A stretch of 37,673 bases of DNA. Source: Streptomyces aureus. GTDB taxonomy: Bacteria; Actinomycetota; Actinomycetes; Streptomycetales; Streptomycetaceae. The notes under the pieces are model-generated. The model had not been told where the DNA came from. It did not search any database and was given only the letters and a program-made list of their open reading frames with translations. Where the stretch lies: the NCBI RefSeq assembly GCF_001418135.1, contig NZ_LIPQ01000011.1, forward strand, positions 1 to 37,673. Reading direction: 5' to 3'. A program made the translations under genes and the position numbers. Positions within the stretch are counted from its first letter, which is position 1. Every line of letters starts with the position of its first letter. This document shows, one piece after another, positions 8,343-17,765 of the stretch.

Positions 8343-8362
8343 GGGAAGCGAGGGTGCGGCCG

Positions 8363-9175
8363 TCAGGCCGACGCCCGGTGGGCGGTCGGAGAGGGGTCGG
8401 CGACCTCTCCCGTTCCTGCCTCGGCCGCGGCCTTCGCCGCCGCCGCGCGTTCGTCCGCGGCCGCGCGAATCGCGCGCCACGCGGACTCCGCCGCCTGCTG
8501 TTCCGCTTCCTTCTTGCTGCGGCCGGTGCCGGTGCCGTACGAGACACCACCGACGCGGGCGGCAGCAGTAAAGGTCTTCTCGTGGTCCGGGCCCTCTTCG
8601 GAGACGAGGTACTCCGGAACGCCCAGACCCTCGGCCGCGGTGAGCTCCTGGAGACTGGTCTTCCAGTCCAGGCCGGCACCGAGGTTCGAGGACTTCTCGA
8701 TCAGCGGGTCGAAGAGCCGGTGCACCAGCTCGGACGCCGCGTCGAGGCCCTGGTCGAGATAGACCGCGCCGATCACCGCTTCAAGGGTGTCGGCGAGGAT
8801 GGACGCCTTGTCCCGGCCGCCCGTGCCCTCTTCGCCCCGGCCGAGCCGGATGAAGGAGCCGAGTTCGAGTTCGCGTCCCACGTCCGCCAGCGCACGCGAG
8901 TTGACCACCGCTGCCCGCAGTTTGGCCAGCTGGCCTTCCGGCAGGTCGGGGTGGGTCCGGTACAGCGTGTCCGTGACCACCAGGCCGAGCACGGAGTCCC
9001 CGAGGAACTCCAGCCGCTCGTTGGTGGGCAGACCGCCGTTCTCGTACGCGTACGAACGGTGGGTCAGCGCACGCACCAGAAGGGCGGACTCGAGCTGATA
9101 GCCGAGCCGCCCTTCCAGAAGCGTGTGGGACGAGGCATGGTCCGTCTTGTCGTCCGTCTTGCGGGACTCAGACAT
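8363..9175 (-). CDS. rnc: Ribonuclease III
   Basis: Double-strand-specific endoribonuclease that processes rRNA precursors and structured mRNAs. In Streptomyces the homologue (AbsB) also affects antibiotic production. 270 aa. The catalytic domain has [13 protein letters not shown] from residue 52, with metal ligands E53, E56 and D60, and a later [13 protein letters not shown] carrying the second Asp/Glu pair. A double-stranded-RNA-binding domain covers about 180-250 ([13 protein letters not shown] to [13 protein letters not shown]). An alanine-rich tail follows. The ATG at 9175 ([10 protein letters not shown]) follows a GGTGAGAGGC region. The L32 stop is 20 bp upstream, so rpmF and rnc are probably cotranscribed. 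Confidence 0.97.
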   Translation of the reverse strand: MSESRKTDDKTDHASSHTLLEGRLGYQLESALLVRALTHRSYAYENGGLPTNERLEFLGDSVLGLVVTDTLYRTHPDLPEGQLAKLRAAVVNSRALADVGRELELGSFIRLGRGEEGTGGRDKASILADTLEAVIGAVYLDQGLDAASELVHRLFDPLIEKSSNLGAGLDWKTSLQELTAAEGLGVPEYLVSEEGPDHEKTFTAAARVGGVSYGTGTGRSKKEAEQQAAESAWRAIRAAADERAAAAKAAAEAGTGEVADPSPTAHRASA

Positions 9176-9195
9176 TGCGCCTCTCACCAGCCCAA

Positions 9196-9369
9196 TCAGA
9201 CCGAGAGGACCTGGCGCTTGTTGTAGGTGCCGCAGCTCGGGCACGCGATGTGCTGCAGCTTCGGCTCCTGGCAACGCTCACACGAAACCAGGGTGGGGAC
9301 CGCAGCCTTCCACTGCGACCGGCGGTGGCGCGTGTTGCTGCGCGACATCTTCCGCTTCGGAACAGCCAC
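9196..9369 (-). CDS. rpmF: 50S ribosomal protein L32, zinc-ribbon form
   Basis: 57-aa basic ribosomal protein starting [17 protein letters not shown]. It has the two zinc-binding pairs CERC and CPSC typical of the C+ form of L32. The GTG at 9369 has AGGAGAAG at good spacing; the stop is TGA at 9196. Only 2 bp separate it from the upstream DUF177 gene, a pairing (yceD-rpmF) that is widespread in bacteria, and rnc follows. Short length makes it easy to miss. Confidence 0.96.
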   Translation of the reverse strand: MAVPKRKMSRSNTRHRRSQWKAAVPTLVSCERCQEPKLQHIACPSCGTYNKRQVLSV

Positions 9370-9371
9370 GG

Positions 9372-10025
9372 CTACTTCTCCTGCTTCTCGGCGGCGCTTC
9401 GGACGTCCCCGTCAGAGGCTTTGCCGCTCATGTTGTCCTTCTCATCGGTTCCCAGCGAACCGGCGAGTCCCTGCAGTGCCGCCCAACGAATGTCGACGGC
9501 GTCATGGTGGTGGTCCGGGTTCTCGTTCAGGTTGGTTCCACACTCGGAACACAGGCCTGCACAGTCCTCCCGGCACACCGGCTGCATCGGCAGTGCGAGC
9601 ACCACCGCATCACGCAGCACGGGTTCGAGGTCGAACATGCCGTCCTCGAGGGGGATCATGTCCTCGTCTGCCTCGGCTTCGTCGTCCGCGGCCGCCTTGG
9701 AGCGGCCCCGGTCGTCGGAGTCGGGGTACGAGAACATCTCCTGGAAGTCCACATCGAGCTCCAGCTCGACGGGCTCCAGACACCTTACGCACTCCCCCTC
9801 GGCCGATGCACGGGCGGTGCCTGTGACAAGCACCCCTTCCATGACCGACTCAAGACGGAGATCGATTTCCACCGGAGCGCCCTCGGGCACTCCGATCACT
9901 CCTTCGACGCCCAGTTCCCCGGGGGCCTCGATCGAACGCGAGAGCCGCTGGAGGGCACCAGGACGCCGCCCCAGCTCGTGCGTGTCGAACACGAGGGGGT
10001 TGCGGTGGTCGAGGCGCGTGCTCAG
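9372..10025 (-). CDS. DUF177 (YceD) protein, probable CTG start
   Basis: 217-aa protein of the YceD/DUF177 family, which is linked to 23S rRNA maturation or ribosome assembly and is almost always encoded directly before rpmF. It shows [20 protein letters not shown] at the N-terminus, a central [16 protein letters not shown] segment, and the C-terminal [16 protein letters not shown] followed by a His/Asp-rich stretch typical of the family. Homology begins at or just before STRLDHRN. No ATG or GTG lies there: the codon is CTG at 10025, with AGGAAGAG about 6 nt upstream. The next in-frame GTG (9992) lacks a ribosome site and would remove conserved residues; the upstream TTG at 10145 crosses the probable promoter. 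Confidence 0.88.
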   Translation of the reverse strand: MSTRLDHRNPLVFDTHELGRRPGALQRLSRSIEAPGELGVEGVIGVPEGAPVEIDLRLESVMEGVLVTGTARASAEGECVRCLEPVELELDVDFQEMFSYPDSDDRGRSKAAADDEAEADEDMIPLEDGMFDLEPVLRDAVVLALPMQPVCREDCAGLCSECGTNLNENPDHHHDAVDIRWAALQGLAGSLGTDEKDNMSGKASDGDVRSAAEKQEK

Positions 10026-10115
10026 GGCTCTTCCTGCTTTCGAGATCGTGCTGCGTCGAGGAGGCTGCCAGACGTGGGCAGCATGGATCGCGGAGATACG
10101 CGCGACCGAAGAGCC

Positions 10116-10145
10116 AGGATACTGGACGCTTCGCTCAGGGCCCAA
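10116..10145 (-). promoter_or_regulatory. Candidate promoter of the DUF177-rpmF-rnc operon
   Basis: Minus-strand TTGGGC (10145-10140), 18-bp spacer, TATCCT (10121-10116). This would place a start near 10109, about 85 nt before the CTG start. Matches to the vegetative consensus are moderate. Confidence 0.45.
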
Positions 10146-10175
10146 TCCGGGCCTTGGGGCCTTACCGACCCCGCG

Positions 10176-11243
10176 CTACTGCCCCTGTTCGTAGCGGCGC
10201 AGCTGCTCCAGGTCGATCATGCTCGTGTCGAAGAAGCTCGTCTCGTCGAGCGCGGCGCCCTGCTGCTGGTGCCCCTGCGGGTGGACCTGCTGCTGGACGG
10301 GCTGCTGGTACGCGTACGGGTCCTGCTGCTGGTAGCCGTAGGGGTCGGCGTGCTGCGGCTGCTGCTGGTACGCGTACGGGTCGGGCTGCTGCTGGACCTG
10401 CTGGTAGCCGGCGTACGGGTCGGGCTGCTGCTGCACCTGCTGGTACGCCGCGTACGGGTCGGGCTGGGGCTGGGGCTGGGACTGCTGCTGGGCGGGGATC
10501 TGGACCGGCTCGGGGTCCGAGAGCTCCGCGAGTCCGGCCAGGTAGTCGGAGTCGCTGGTGTGCACGGAGCCGCCGAGACCCTCCTGGGCGGCCATGTGCT
10601 CACCCAGCGCGTCGGTGGCGATCCGGCCGTGCAGCTTCTGCCGGCCCCGCCCGACGGCCTCCAGGGTCTTGCTGAGCACCGCCTCGAAGGCGCCGAGCTT
10701 GGCGTCGACGTACTCGTCGGCCCGGTGGATCAGGGTCTGGGGGTCGGCGCTGTACTCGGGGGCGTCCTCGTCCGCGTAGCCGTTCTGGTCGAGACCCGGG
10801 CCCCGGCCGAGGAGCTTCTCGCGGCCCCGGTCGACGGAGCCGATCGTCTTGTTGAGGACGACCTCGAAGTTCGCCAGCTTGGAGTCGACGTAGTCGTCGG
10901 CCTCGGCACGGACCTCCTCGGCCTCGCGGCGGGCCTCGGAGAGGATGCGGTCGGCCTCCTCCTGCGACAGCCGGGCGACCTGGGTGTCGGAGACGATCGA
11001 GCCGCGCTCGGCGTGGGCGGCCTCGATGATCCGCTCCGCCTCCTGGCGGGCCTGCTCGACCATGTGCTCGCGGCCGCCGATCAGCTCCTGGGCCTGCGCG
11101 AGGGAGCCGGGCAGGGCCTCCCGTACCTCTTCGAGCAGGGCGAGCAGCTCGGCTCGATTGACCACGCAGGATGCCGACATGGGCATGGAGCGGGCGCCCT
11201 GCACGGTCGCGACGATCTCGTCGAGCTTCTTCTGTACGTCCAC
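10176..11243 (-). CDS. SepIVA-like DivIVA-family coiled-coil division protein
   Basis: 355-aa protein related to mycobacterial Rv2927c/SepIVA, a DivIVA-domain septation factor, judged by sequence style and by its place between rnc-rpmF and coaD. Residues 1-145 are helical and Glu/Ala/Arg-rich, with an alternating coiled coil (AQAQELIGGREHMVEQARQE). A 35-residue unit occurs twice, at about 115-149 and 175-209 (YVDSKLANFE and YVDAKLGAFE). Residues about 250-330 are a Gln-rich tail with five DPY units. The final 22 residues return to a folded-looking motif (FFDTSMIDLEQLRRYEQ). The GTG at 11243 has only a poor ribosome site. Likely role is at the septum or growing tip. Cys26 lies near the N-terminus. 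Confidence 0.85.
   Translation of the reverse strand: MDVQKKLDEIVATVQGARSMPMSASCVVNRAELLALLEEVREALPGSLAQAQELIGGREHMVEQARQEAERIIEAAHAERGSIVSDTQVARLSQEEADRILSEARREAEEVRAEADDYVDSKLANFEVVLNKTIGSVDRGREKLLGRGPGLDQNGYADEDAPEYSADPQTLIHRADEYVDAKLGAFEAVLSKTLEAVGRGRQKLHGRIATDALGEHMAAQEGLGGSVHTSDSDYLAGLAELSDPEPVQIPAQQQSQPQPQPDPYAAYQQVQQQPDPYAGYQQVQQQPDPYAYQQQPQHADPYGYQQQDPYAYQQPVQQQVHPQGHQQQGAALDETSFFDTSMIDLEQLRRYEQGQ
10254..10475 (-). repeat. DPY/poly-Gln coding repeat in the SepIVA-like gene
   Basis: Tandem units encoding DPYAAYQQVQQQP, DPYAGYQQVQQQP, DPYAYQQQPQHA, DPYGYQQQ and DPYAYQQPVQQQ. The DNA repeats GTACGGGTC and CTGCTG blocks, so copy number could differ between strains. Confidence 0.8.
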
Positions 11244-11353
11244 CGGGTGCTCGCCACTCTCTACAGCTGGATGGAGACGGACGGGACGACTGTAAGGGCA
11301 GTCGGTGCCCGTCCGACACCGGGTGACGGAGCGTCAGCGGCGGTGGCCGCGCG

Positions 11354-11863
11354 TCACTTCTGGGCCAGGCGCTCGGTGAGCCGGCCGAAGACCGCCGGGG
11401 GCACCAGGTGGGAGACGTCGCCGCCCCAGGCCGCGACCTCCTTGACCAGCGAGGACGACAGGAAGCTGTAGGTCGGGTTGGTGGGGACGAAGAGGGTCTC
11501 CACACCCGTGAGGCCGTTGTTCATCTGGGCCATCTGCAGTTCGTAGTCGAAGTCGCTGACCGCGCGCAGTCCCTTGACGATCGCGGGGATGTCGCGCTGC
11601 TTGCAGAAGTCGACGAGCAGCCCGTGGAAGGACTCCACCTCGACGTTGCCGAAGTCGGCGGTCACCTCGCGGATCAGTTCGATCCGCTCGTCGACCGTGA
11701 ACAGGCCCTTCTTCGACTGGTTGATCATCACCGCGACATGTACGACGTCGTACAGCTTGGAGGCGCGGGCGATGATGTCGAGGTGTCCGTTGGTGATGGG
11801 GTCGAATGACCCCGGACAGACGGCGCGGCGCAACTTGGGTCCCTCGCTCTCCGGTCCGGTCAT
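11354..11863 (-). CDS. coaD: Pantetheine-phosphate adenylyltransferase
   Basis: Fourth step of coenzyme A synthesis: 4'-phosphopantetheine plus ATP gives dephospho-CoA. 169 aa, normal length. The nucleotidyltransferase motif [11 protein letters not shown] ends at H27. [19 protein letters not shown] is the substrate-binding region, and [16 protein letters not shown] carries the second ATP motif. The ATG at 11863 overlaps the rsmD stop as ATGA, so translation is probably coupled. The short N-terminal [10 protein letters not shown] precedes the conserved core. A 110-bp gap separates it from the SepIVA-like gene. Confidence 0.96.
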   Translation of the reverse strand: MTGPESEGPKLRRAVCPGSFDPITNGHLDIIARASKLYDVVHVAVMINQSKKGLFTVDERIELIREVTADFGNVEVESFHGLLVDFCKQRDIPAIVKGLRAVSDFDYELQMAQMNNGLTGVETLFVPTNPTYSFLSSSLVKEVAAWGGDVSHLVPPAVFGRLTERLAQK

Positions 11864-12444
11864 CGTGCGTCTTCGCACGTAGAGGCGGCGCGACCGTACC
11901 AAAACGTTCCCTCGCCGTAACGACGGGCCCGCAGTGGTTCGAAACCGGCCGGCCAGCCGAATTCTCCGCCCCTGGTGCTGCGCTCCACGGTGACGAGGGC
12001 GTCGTCCGCGAGCCAGCCCCCCGAGCGGAGTGTGAGGAGAATCTCGCGAAGATCCTCGTCGGTGACGGCGTACGGCGGGTCGAGAAAGACCAGGTCGTAC
12101 GGGTCGGAGGGCGCCGGTCCCGTCACGATCTGCTCCGCTTTGCCGGTGCGGAGTTCCGCGCCGGGCAGCCCGAGCGAGGAGATGTTCTCGCGGATGGTGC
12201 GCGCGGCGCGCGGTTCGGCCTCGACGAGGAGGGCGTGGGCGGCTCCCCGGGAGAGCGCTTCGAGGCCGACGGCGCCGGAGCCGGCGTACAGGTCTGCGAC
12301 CCTGGCCCCGTCGAGGGTCCCGAGGAACGCCCCCCAGGTGGAGAAGAGGCCTTCGCGCGCCCGGTCGGAGGTGGGGCGGGTGCCGTTGCCGGGCGGCACG
12401 GCCAGGCGGCGCCCGCCGGCGGTGCCGGCGATCACGCGAGTCAT
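11860..12444 (-). CDS. rsmD: 16S rRNA (guanine(966)-N2)-methyltransferase
   Basis: SAM-dependent methyltransferase acting on G966 of 16S rRNA during 30S assembly. 194 aa. The start [14 protein letters not shown] is typical. SAM motif I is [16 protein letters not shown] at 49-64, and the N6/N2-methyltransferase motif DPPY is at 122-125. The ATG at 12444 has a GAGGAC site. It overlaps coaD by 4 bp, an rsmD-coaD pairing common in bacteria. The gap to recG upstream is 67 bp. Confidence 0.95.
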   Translation of the reverse strand: MTRVIAGTAGGRRLAVPPGNGTRPTSDRAREGLFSTWGAFLGTLDGARVADLYAGSGAVGLEALSRGAAHALLVEAEPRAARTIRENISSLGLPGAELRTGKAEQIVTGPAPSDPYDLVFLDPPYAVTDEDLREILLTLRSGGWLADDALVTVERSTRGGEFGWPAGFEPLRARRYGEGTFWYGRAASTCEDAR

Positions 12445-12511
12445 CGGTGTCCTCGTCCTGCGTCGTCCAGTGCGTACGTCTCAGGATATGACCGCGGTCC
12501 ACACCGCGCGG

Positions 12512-14704
12512 TCAGCCCTTCTCCAGGTACTCCTCCCGGTCCTTGTCGAGCAGGGCGTCGAGCGCGGTGCGCAGGCCCGGGTGGGCGGCGAGGTCCGGGT
12601 CGGCGAGGACGAGGGCGGTGGCCTCCTCGCGGGCGGCGGCGATGACCTCCTCGTCGTCGATGACGGTGAGCACCCGCAGGGAGGAGCGGACGCCGGACTG
12701 GGCCTGGCCGAGGACGTCGCCCTCGCGTCGCTGTTCGAGGTCGATACGGGAGAGCTCGAAGCCGTCGAGGGTGGCGGCGACGGCGGCGAGGCGCTGGCGG
12801 GCGGGGGTGGCCTCGGGCATCTCGCTGACGAGGAGGCAGAGGCCGGGCGCCGAGCCCCGGCCGACGCGGCCGCGGAGCTGGTGGAGCTGGGAGACGCCGA
12901 AGCGGTCGGCGTCCATGATCACCATGGCGGTGGCGTTGGGGACGTTGACCCCGACCTCGATGACGGTGGTGGCGACGAGGACGTCGAGCTCGCCCGCGGC
13001 GAAGCGGCGCATGACGTCGTCCTTGTCGTCGGGGTGCATGCGGCCGTGCAGGACGGCGATCCGGAGTCCGGTGAGGGGCCCCGTGCGGAGCTTCTCGGCG
13101 ACGTCGAGGACGGCGAGCGGCGGGCGCTTCTCGGCCTCGTCCTCGGCGGACGCCTTCGCCTTCTTCTTCTGGTCCTCCTCGTCGCCGATGCGGGGGCAGA
13201 CCACGTACGCCTGGTGTCCCTTCCCGACCTCCTCGCGGACCCGCTCCCACGCGCGCGTGAGGAAGTGCGGCTTGTCGGCGGCGGGCACGACGTGGGTGGC
13301 GATCGGGGAGCGTCCGGCGGGCAGCTGGTCGAGGACGGAGGTCTCCAGGTCGCCGAAGACGGTCATGGCGACGGTGCGCGGGATGGGGGTGGCGGTCATC
13401 ACCAGGAGGTGCGGGGGCTGCTTCCCCTTGCCGCGGAGGGCGTCGCGCTGCTCGACGCCGAAGCGGTGCTGTTCGTCGACGACGACCAGGCCCAGGTCGT
13501 GGAACCGCACCTTGTCCTCGATCAGCGCGTGGGTGCCGATGACGACGCCGGCCTCGCCGGTGACCAGGTCGAGGAGGGCCTGCCGGCGGGCCGCCGTGCC
13601 CATGGAGCCGGTGAGCAGGACGACCTTGGTGGCCCGGTCGGCGCCGCCGAGCATCCCTCCCTCGGCGAGCTCGCCCATCATCTCGGTGACGGAGCGGTGG
13701 TGCTGCTGGGCGAGGACCTCGGTGGGGGCGAGCATGGCGGCCTGTCCCCCGGAGTCGACCACGGCGAGCATGGCGCGCAGCGCGACCATGGTCTTGCCCG
13801 ATCCGACTTCGCCCTGGAGGAGGCGGTGCATGGGGTGTTCGGTGGCGAGGTCGTCGAAGATCTCCTTGGAGACCTTCCGCTGGCCGTCGGTGAGGGTGAA
13901 GGGCAGCTTGGCGTCGAAGGCGTCGAGGATGCCTCCGGGGACGGGCCGGCGGGCGACGGCGGGGAGTTGGGTGTCGGCGTGCCGGCGGCGGGCGAGGGCG
14001 ACCTGGAGGACGAAGGCCTCGTCCCACTTGAGGCGCTCGCGCGCGGTGGCGATGTCGGCCTTGGTGCGGGGCCGGTGGATGAGCCGGAGGGCGTCGGGGA
14101 GCTCGGCGAGACCGCGGCCCTCGCGCAGGGCGTCGGGGAGCGGGTCGACGGCGTCGACGGCGCTGGGCAGGACGGCGTCGACGGCCTTGGCGATCTTCCA
14201 GGACTCCAGCTTGGTGGTGGCCGGGTAGATCGGGATGAGGGCCCCGGCCCAGACGTCCACGGCCTCCTCGCTGTCGCCGCGGAGGAGTTCGTACGACGGG
14301 TGGGCGAGCTGGAGGCGCCGGTTGAAGAGCGAGACCTTGCCGGCGAACATCGCGCGGGTGCCGGGCAGCAGGTCGTGGTGCGGCTTGTGCACGCCCTTGC
14401 CGAAGAAGACCAGCTGGAGCCGGCCGCTGCCGTCGGTGATGGTCACTTCGAGGCGCTGGCCGCGCCCCTTGGAGCCGTTGAAGGTGTGCACACGGGCGTC
14501 GGCGACCTGCGCGACCACCGTGACGTGCTCGTCGAGCGGCAGGTCGGCGAGGGTCGTCAGCTCCCCCCGCTCGGCGTACCGGCGGGGGTAGTGGTGGAGC
14601 AGGTCACCGACCGTGTGCAGGTCGAGTGCCTCGGCCATGACCTTGGCGGTGGCGGGGCCGAGGGACTTCTTGAGTGGTTCGTCGAGCGCGGGCACGCGTT
14701 CCAT
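12512..14704 (-). CDS. recG: ATP-dependent DNA helicase RecG
   Basis: Branch-migration helicase that regresses stalled forks and processes recombination intermediates. 730 aa. An N-terminal wedge/OB domain lies at about 50-160. RecA-like domain 1 has Walker A GEVGSGKT near 295-303 and the Walker B box DEQHRFG near 405-411. Domain 2 has VATTVIEVGVNVPNA and the QLHQLRGRVGRG motif VI, then the C-terminal TRG-like region. The ATG at 14704 (MERVPALDEPLKKSLG) fits the family N-terminus, although the Shine-Dalgarno sequence is weak. It starts 59 bp after the DAK2-domain gene on the same strand, so the two may be cotranscribed. Confidence 0.97.
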   Translation of the reverse strand: MERVPALDEPLKKSLGPATAKVMAEALDLHTVGDLLHHYPRRYAERGELTTLADLPLDEHVTVVAQVADARVHTFNGSKGRGQRLEVTITDGSGRLQLVFFGKGVHKPHHDLLPGTRAMFAGKVSLFNRRLQLAHPSYELLRGDSEEAVDVWAGALIPIYPATTKLESWKIAKAVDAVLPSAVDAVDPLPDALREGRGLAELPDALRLIHRPRTKADIATARERLKWDEAFVLQVALARRRHADTQLPAVARRPVPGGILDAFDAKLPFTLTDGQRKVSKEIFDDLATEHPMHRLLQGEVGSGKTMVALRAMLAVVDSGGQAAMLAPTEVLAQQHHRSVTEMMGELAEGGMLGGADRATKVVLLTGSMGTAARRQALLDLVTGEAGVVIGTHALIEDKVRFHDLGLVVVDEQHRFGVEQRDALRGKGKQPPHLLVMTATPIPRTVAMTVFGDLETSVLDQLPAGRSPIATHVVPAADKPHFLTRAWERVREEVGKGHQAYVVCPRIGDEEDQKKKAKASAEDEAEKRPPLAVLDVAEKLRTGPLTGLRIAVLHGRMHPDDKDDVMRRFAAGELDVLVATTVIEVGVNVPNATAMVIMDADRFGVSQLHQLRGRVGRGSAPGLCLLVSEMPEATPARQRLAAVAATLDGFELSRIDLEQRREGDVLGQAQSGVRSSLRVLTVIDDEEVIAAAREEATALVLADPDLAAHPGLRTALDALLDKDREEYLEKG

Positions 14705-14763
14705 TGCACACCACGCGACCGACAGTCGTCCCGGAGGCTGTGGGCAACCACCGGGAAAAGGCG

Positions 14764-16380
14764 CTATTCCACCCCGATGAGCAGCGGCGGAGCGCCGGCG
14801 CCCGCGTGGTACGTGGTGGTGTCGACGGCCAGGTAGCCGCGCCGGACGTGGGCCTCCAGGTCGGGGGCGAGTCCGGGCGGGGTGTCGTCGGCGACGACGA
14901 GGGTGACGAGTTCGCCGCCGGCCGAGAGCATCCGGTCCAGGACGGTGCGGGCGGTCTCGGTGAGGTCGGTGCCGATGACGGCGACGTCGCCCTCGATGAG
15001 ACCGAGGACGTCGCCGGCCTGGCAGACGCCTGCCGAGGTGAAGGACTGCCGTTCGGCGACGGCGAGTTCGGCGTAGCGGGTGGCTCCGGCGGCGGCCGTC
15101 ATGGCGACGACGTCCTCGTCGAAGCGCCGGTGGGGTTCGTGGACGGCGAGGGCGGCGATGCCCTGGACGGCGGCCCGGGTGGGGATGAGGGCGACGCGGA
15201 TGCCTTCCGCCCTGGCGCGCTCGGCGGCGGCCGCCGCGGCCTGCCGGAGGTCGGTGTCGTTGGGCAGGAGGACCACCTCGCGTGCGTGGGCCCGCCGGAT
15301 CGCGTCGAGGAGTTCGTCGCCGGCGGGCTGTTCTCCGGGCAGGGTCCGTACGGTGGTGGCGCCCGCCTCGGCGCAGAGCCCGGCGAGGCCCTCGCCGGGG
15401 ACGACGGCGACGACCGCGCGCTGGGCGCGCTCCGCGCGCGCGGAGGCGGCGGCCGAGTCGGCGGCGAAGTGGGTGATCCGGATGCGGTGCGGCCGTCCGG
15501 CCTCGACGCCGGCCTCGACGGCGGCGCCCGCGTCGTCGACGTGCACATGGACGTTCCACAGTCCGTCCCCGCCGACGACGACGAGGGACTCCCCGAGGGC
15601 GTCCAGCCGGGACCTGAGCAGCTCCACGGCCTCGTCCCCGGCCTCCAGGAGGTAGATCACCTCGTAGGCGGGCCCGTCCCCGGCGGGGCAGTCCTCCGGG
15701 GGTGCGGGCGCGACGCGCGTCCCGGTCACGGGCGGCGGGGTCTGTCCGGTCACGGTCTCGAGGAGGGCGCCGAGGACCGTCACGAGGCCTCTGCCGCCCG
15801 CGTCGACGACTCCGGCGCGTGCGAGGACGTCGAGCTGCCCCGAGGTGGCGGCGAGGGCGGTCCTGGCCCCGTCGTGGGCGTTCCTGGCCACGTCGACGAG
15901 CCCGCCGCCGGCGGCGCAGGCCCCGGCCGCGGCGCTCGCCACGGTGAGGATGGTGCCCTCCACGGGGTGGGCGACGGCCCGGCGGGCCGCGCTCGCGGCC
16001 TCGCCGAGGGCGCGAGCGAGGTGATCACCGTCACAGCCGTCGGCGAGGACGCCCGCCATGCCGCGGAGGAGCTGGGACAGGATGGTGCCGGAGTTCCCGC
16101 GGGCTCCGAGGAGGGCGCCGTGCGCCATGGCCCGTACGGTCTCGGCGGTGTCGGGTGTGGGCGCGGAGGCGGCGAAGACGGCCTCGACGGCCTGGTGGGC
16201 GGCCTCCGCCGTCAGGTACAGGTTGGTGCCGGTGTCCCCGTCCGCCACGGGATAGACGTTGATCGCGTCGATCTCCTCGCGCTCCCGGCCGAGCGCGTCC
16301 AGCGACCGCGCGCACCAGGACCTGACCGCTTCGGCGTCGAGCTCGACGAGCTCCTCGAAGGGGTGAAGGGCTCGCGACAA
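14764..16380 (-). CDS. DAK2-domain (YloV/FakA-like) kinase
   Basis: 538-aa protein. The N-terminal DhaL domain has the Mg-ATP motif NVYPVADGDTGTN at 41-53, with D47, D49 and N53 as ligands, and later GARGNSGTI. The C-terminal half is the DAK1-like/FakA C-domain. In Firmicutes FakA phosphorylates fatty acids held by a DegV-type FakB; no degV gene is in this window. The start is TTG at 16380, supported by a near-perfect AAGGAGGA 7 nt upstream. The longer frame to 16593 passes through the palindromic repeat and the rpmB promoter region and is rejected. Position just before recG is typical in actinomycetes. The kinase substrate in this organism is inferred. Confidence 0.93.
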   Translation of the reverse strand: MSRALHPFEELVELDAEAVRSWCARSLDALGREREEIDAINVYPVADGDTGTNLYLTAEAAHQAVEAVFAASAPTPDTAETVRAMAHGALLGARGNSGTILSQLLRGMAGVLADGCDGDHLARALGEAASAARRAVAHPVEGTILTVASAAAGACAAGGGLVDVARNAHDGARTALAATSGQLDVLARAGVVDAGGRGLVTVLGALLETVTGQTPPPVTGTRVAPAPPEDCPAGDGPAYEVIYLLEAGDEAVELLRSRLDALGESLVVVGGDGLWNVHVHVDDAGAAVEAGVEAGRPHRIRITHFAADSAAASARAERAQRAVVAVVPGEGLAGLCAEAGATTVRTLPGEQPAGDELLDAIRRAHAREVVLLPNDTDLRQAAAAAAERARAEGIRVALIPTRAAVQGIAALAVHEPHRRFDEDVVAMTAAAGATRYAELAVAERQSFTSAGVCQAGDVLGLIEGDVAVIGTDLTETARTVLDRMLSAGGELVTLVVADDTPPGLAPDLEAHVRRGYLAVDTTTYHAGAGAPPLLIGVE

Positions 16381-16430
16381 CGGGGGGTCCTCCTTCGGCG
16401 GTGAGCTCACCGCAGGGTAGACCCGAGGTG

Positions 16431-16475
16431 TCCCTCCCCCAAGCTCTCGGCTTCGCTCGGGCAGGGGGGACCCCC
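16431..16475. repeat. Streptomyces-type GC-rich intergenic palindromic repeat
   Basis: TCCCTCCCCC (16431-16440) and GCAGGGGGGA (16461-16470) flank AAGCTCTCGG CTTCGCTCGG, forming an imperfect hairpin. I recognise this as a common interspersed element of Streptomyces intergenic regions. It lies upstream of the DAK2-domain gene, 51 bp from its start. Confidence 0.65.
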
Positions 16476-16655
16476 GGTGACCTGGGCCCGGGGCGAGGTC
16501 CGCCGAGACCATGGTAGTTTCGTTCCACCGAGCCAGCCGTTGTATGCTGCTTCGGTTGCCTGGTTCACACCGGGCCATCCCCCGGCAAGCCACTTCAGAC
16601 TCCTGATTCCGGTGCGCCGGATTTCACTGTAATTCTGAAGTCTTTGGAGTGACCC

Positions 16656-16841
16656 GTGGCTGCCAACTGCGACGTCTGCGGCAAGGGGCCGGGCTTCGGC
16701 AACAACATTTCGCACTCGCACCGCCGTACGCCTCGTCGCTGGAACCCGAACATCCAGCGTGTGCGTGCCGTGGTCGGTCGGACGCCGAAGCGGCTCAACG
16801 TCTGCACCTCGTGCATCAAGGCCGGCAAGGTCTCGCGCTAA
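16656..16841 (+). CDS. rpmB: 50S ribosomal protein L28, zinc-binding (C+) form
   Basis: 61 aa, starting [29 protein letters not shown]. Cysteine pairs CDVC near residues 5-8 and CTSC near 51-54 mark the zinc-binding form; Streptomyces usually also keep cysteine-free paralogues that replace it under zinc starvation. The GTG at 16656 has GGAG about 7 nt upstream. It is a lone plus-strand gene between two minus-strand operons and ends in a very strong palindromic terminator. A possible promoter lies upstream near 16514-16543 (TTCGTT, 18 bp, TATGCT). Confidence 0.97.
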   Translation: MAANCDVCGKGPGFGNNISHSHRRTPRRWNPNIQRVRAVVGRTPKRLNVCTSCIKAGKVSR

Positions 16842-16883
16842 TCGCGACGTGTTCTGTCGTAGCGCAGCCCTGCGGTTGCCTTG

Positions 16884-16915
16884 AAAGGCCGGTTCACCTA
16901 GGTGAACCGGCCTTT
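16884..16915. terminator. 32-bp perfect palindrome terminator between rpmB and thiD
   Basis: Arms 16884-16899 and 16900-16915 are exact reverse complements, with AAA at the left end and TTTT at the right. It sits 42 bp after rpmB and 49 bp after thiD (convergent), so it can terminate both directions. Confidence 0.92.
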
Positions 16916-16964
16916 TGCCTTGCCCGGGTACGGAAGGCCGCCGGTGTGGGCACCGACGGGGCCC

Positions 16965-17761
<797 letters not shown>

Positions 17762-17765
<4 letters not shown>

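Noticed and set aside
12512-15559. Apparent 1015-aa fusion extending recG upstream through the DAK2-domain gene
   Set aside because: The extra 285 residues are Arg/Pro-rich and lie antiparallel-frame to a good kinase gene; RecG homology begins at 14704.
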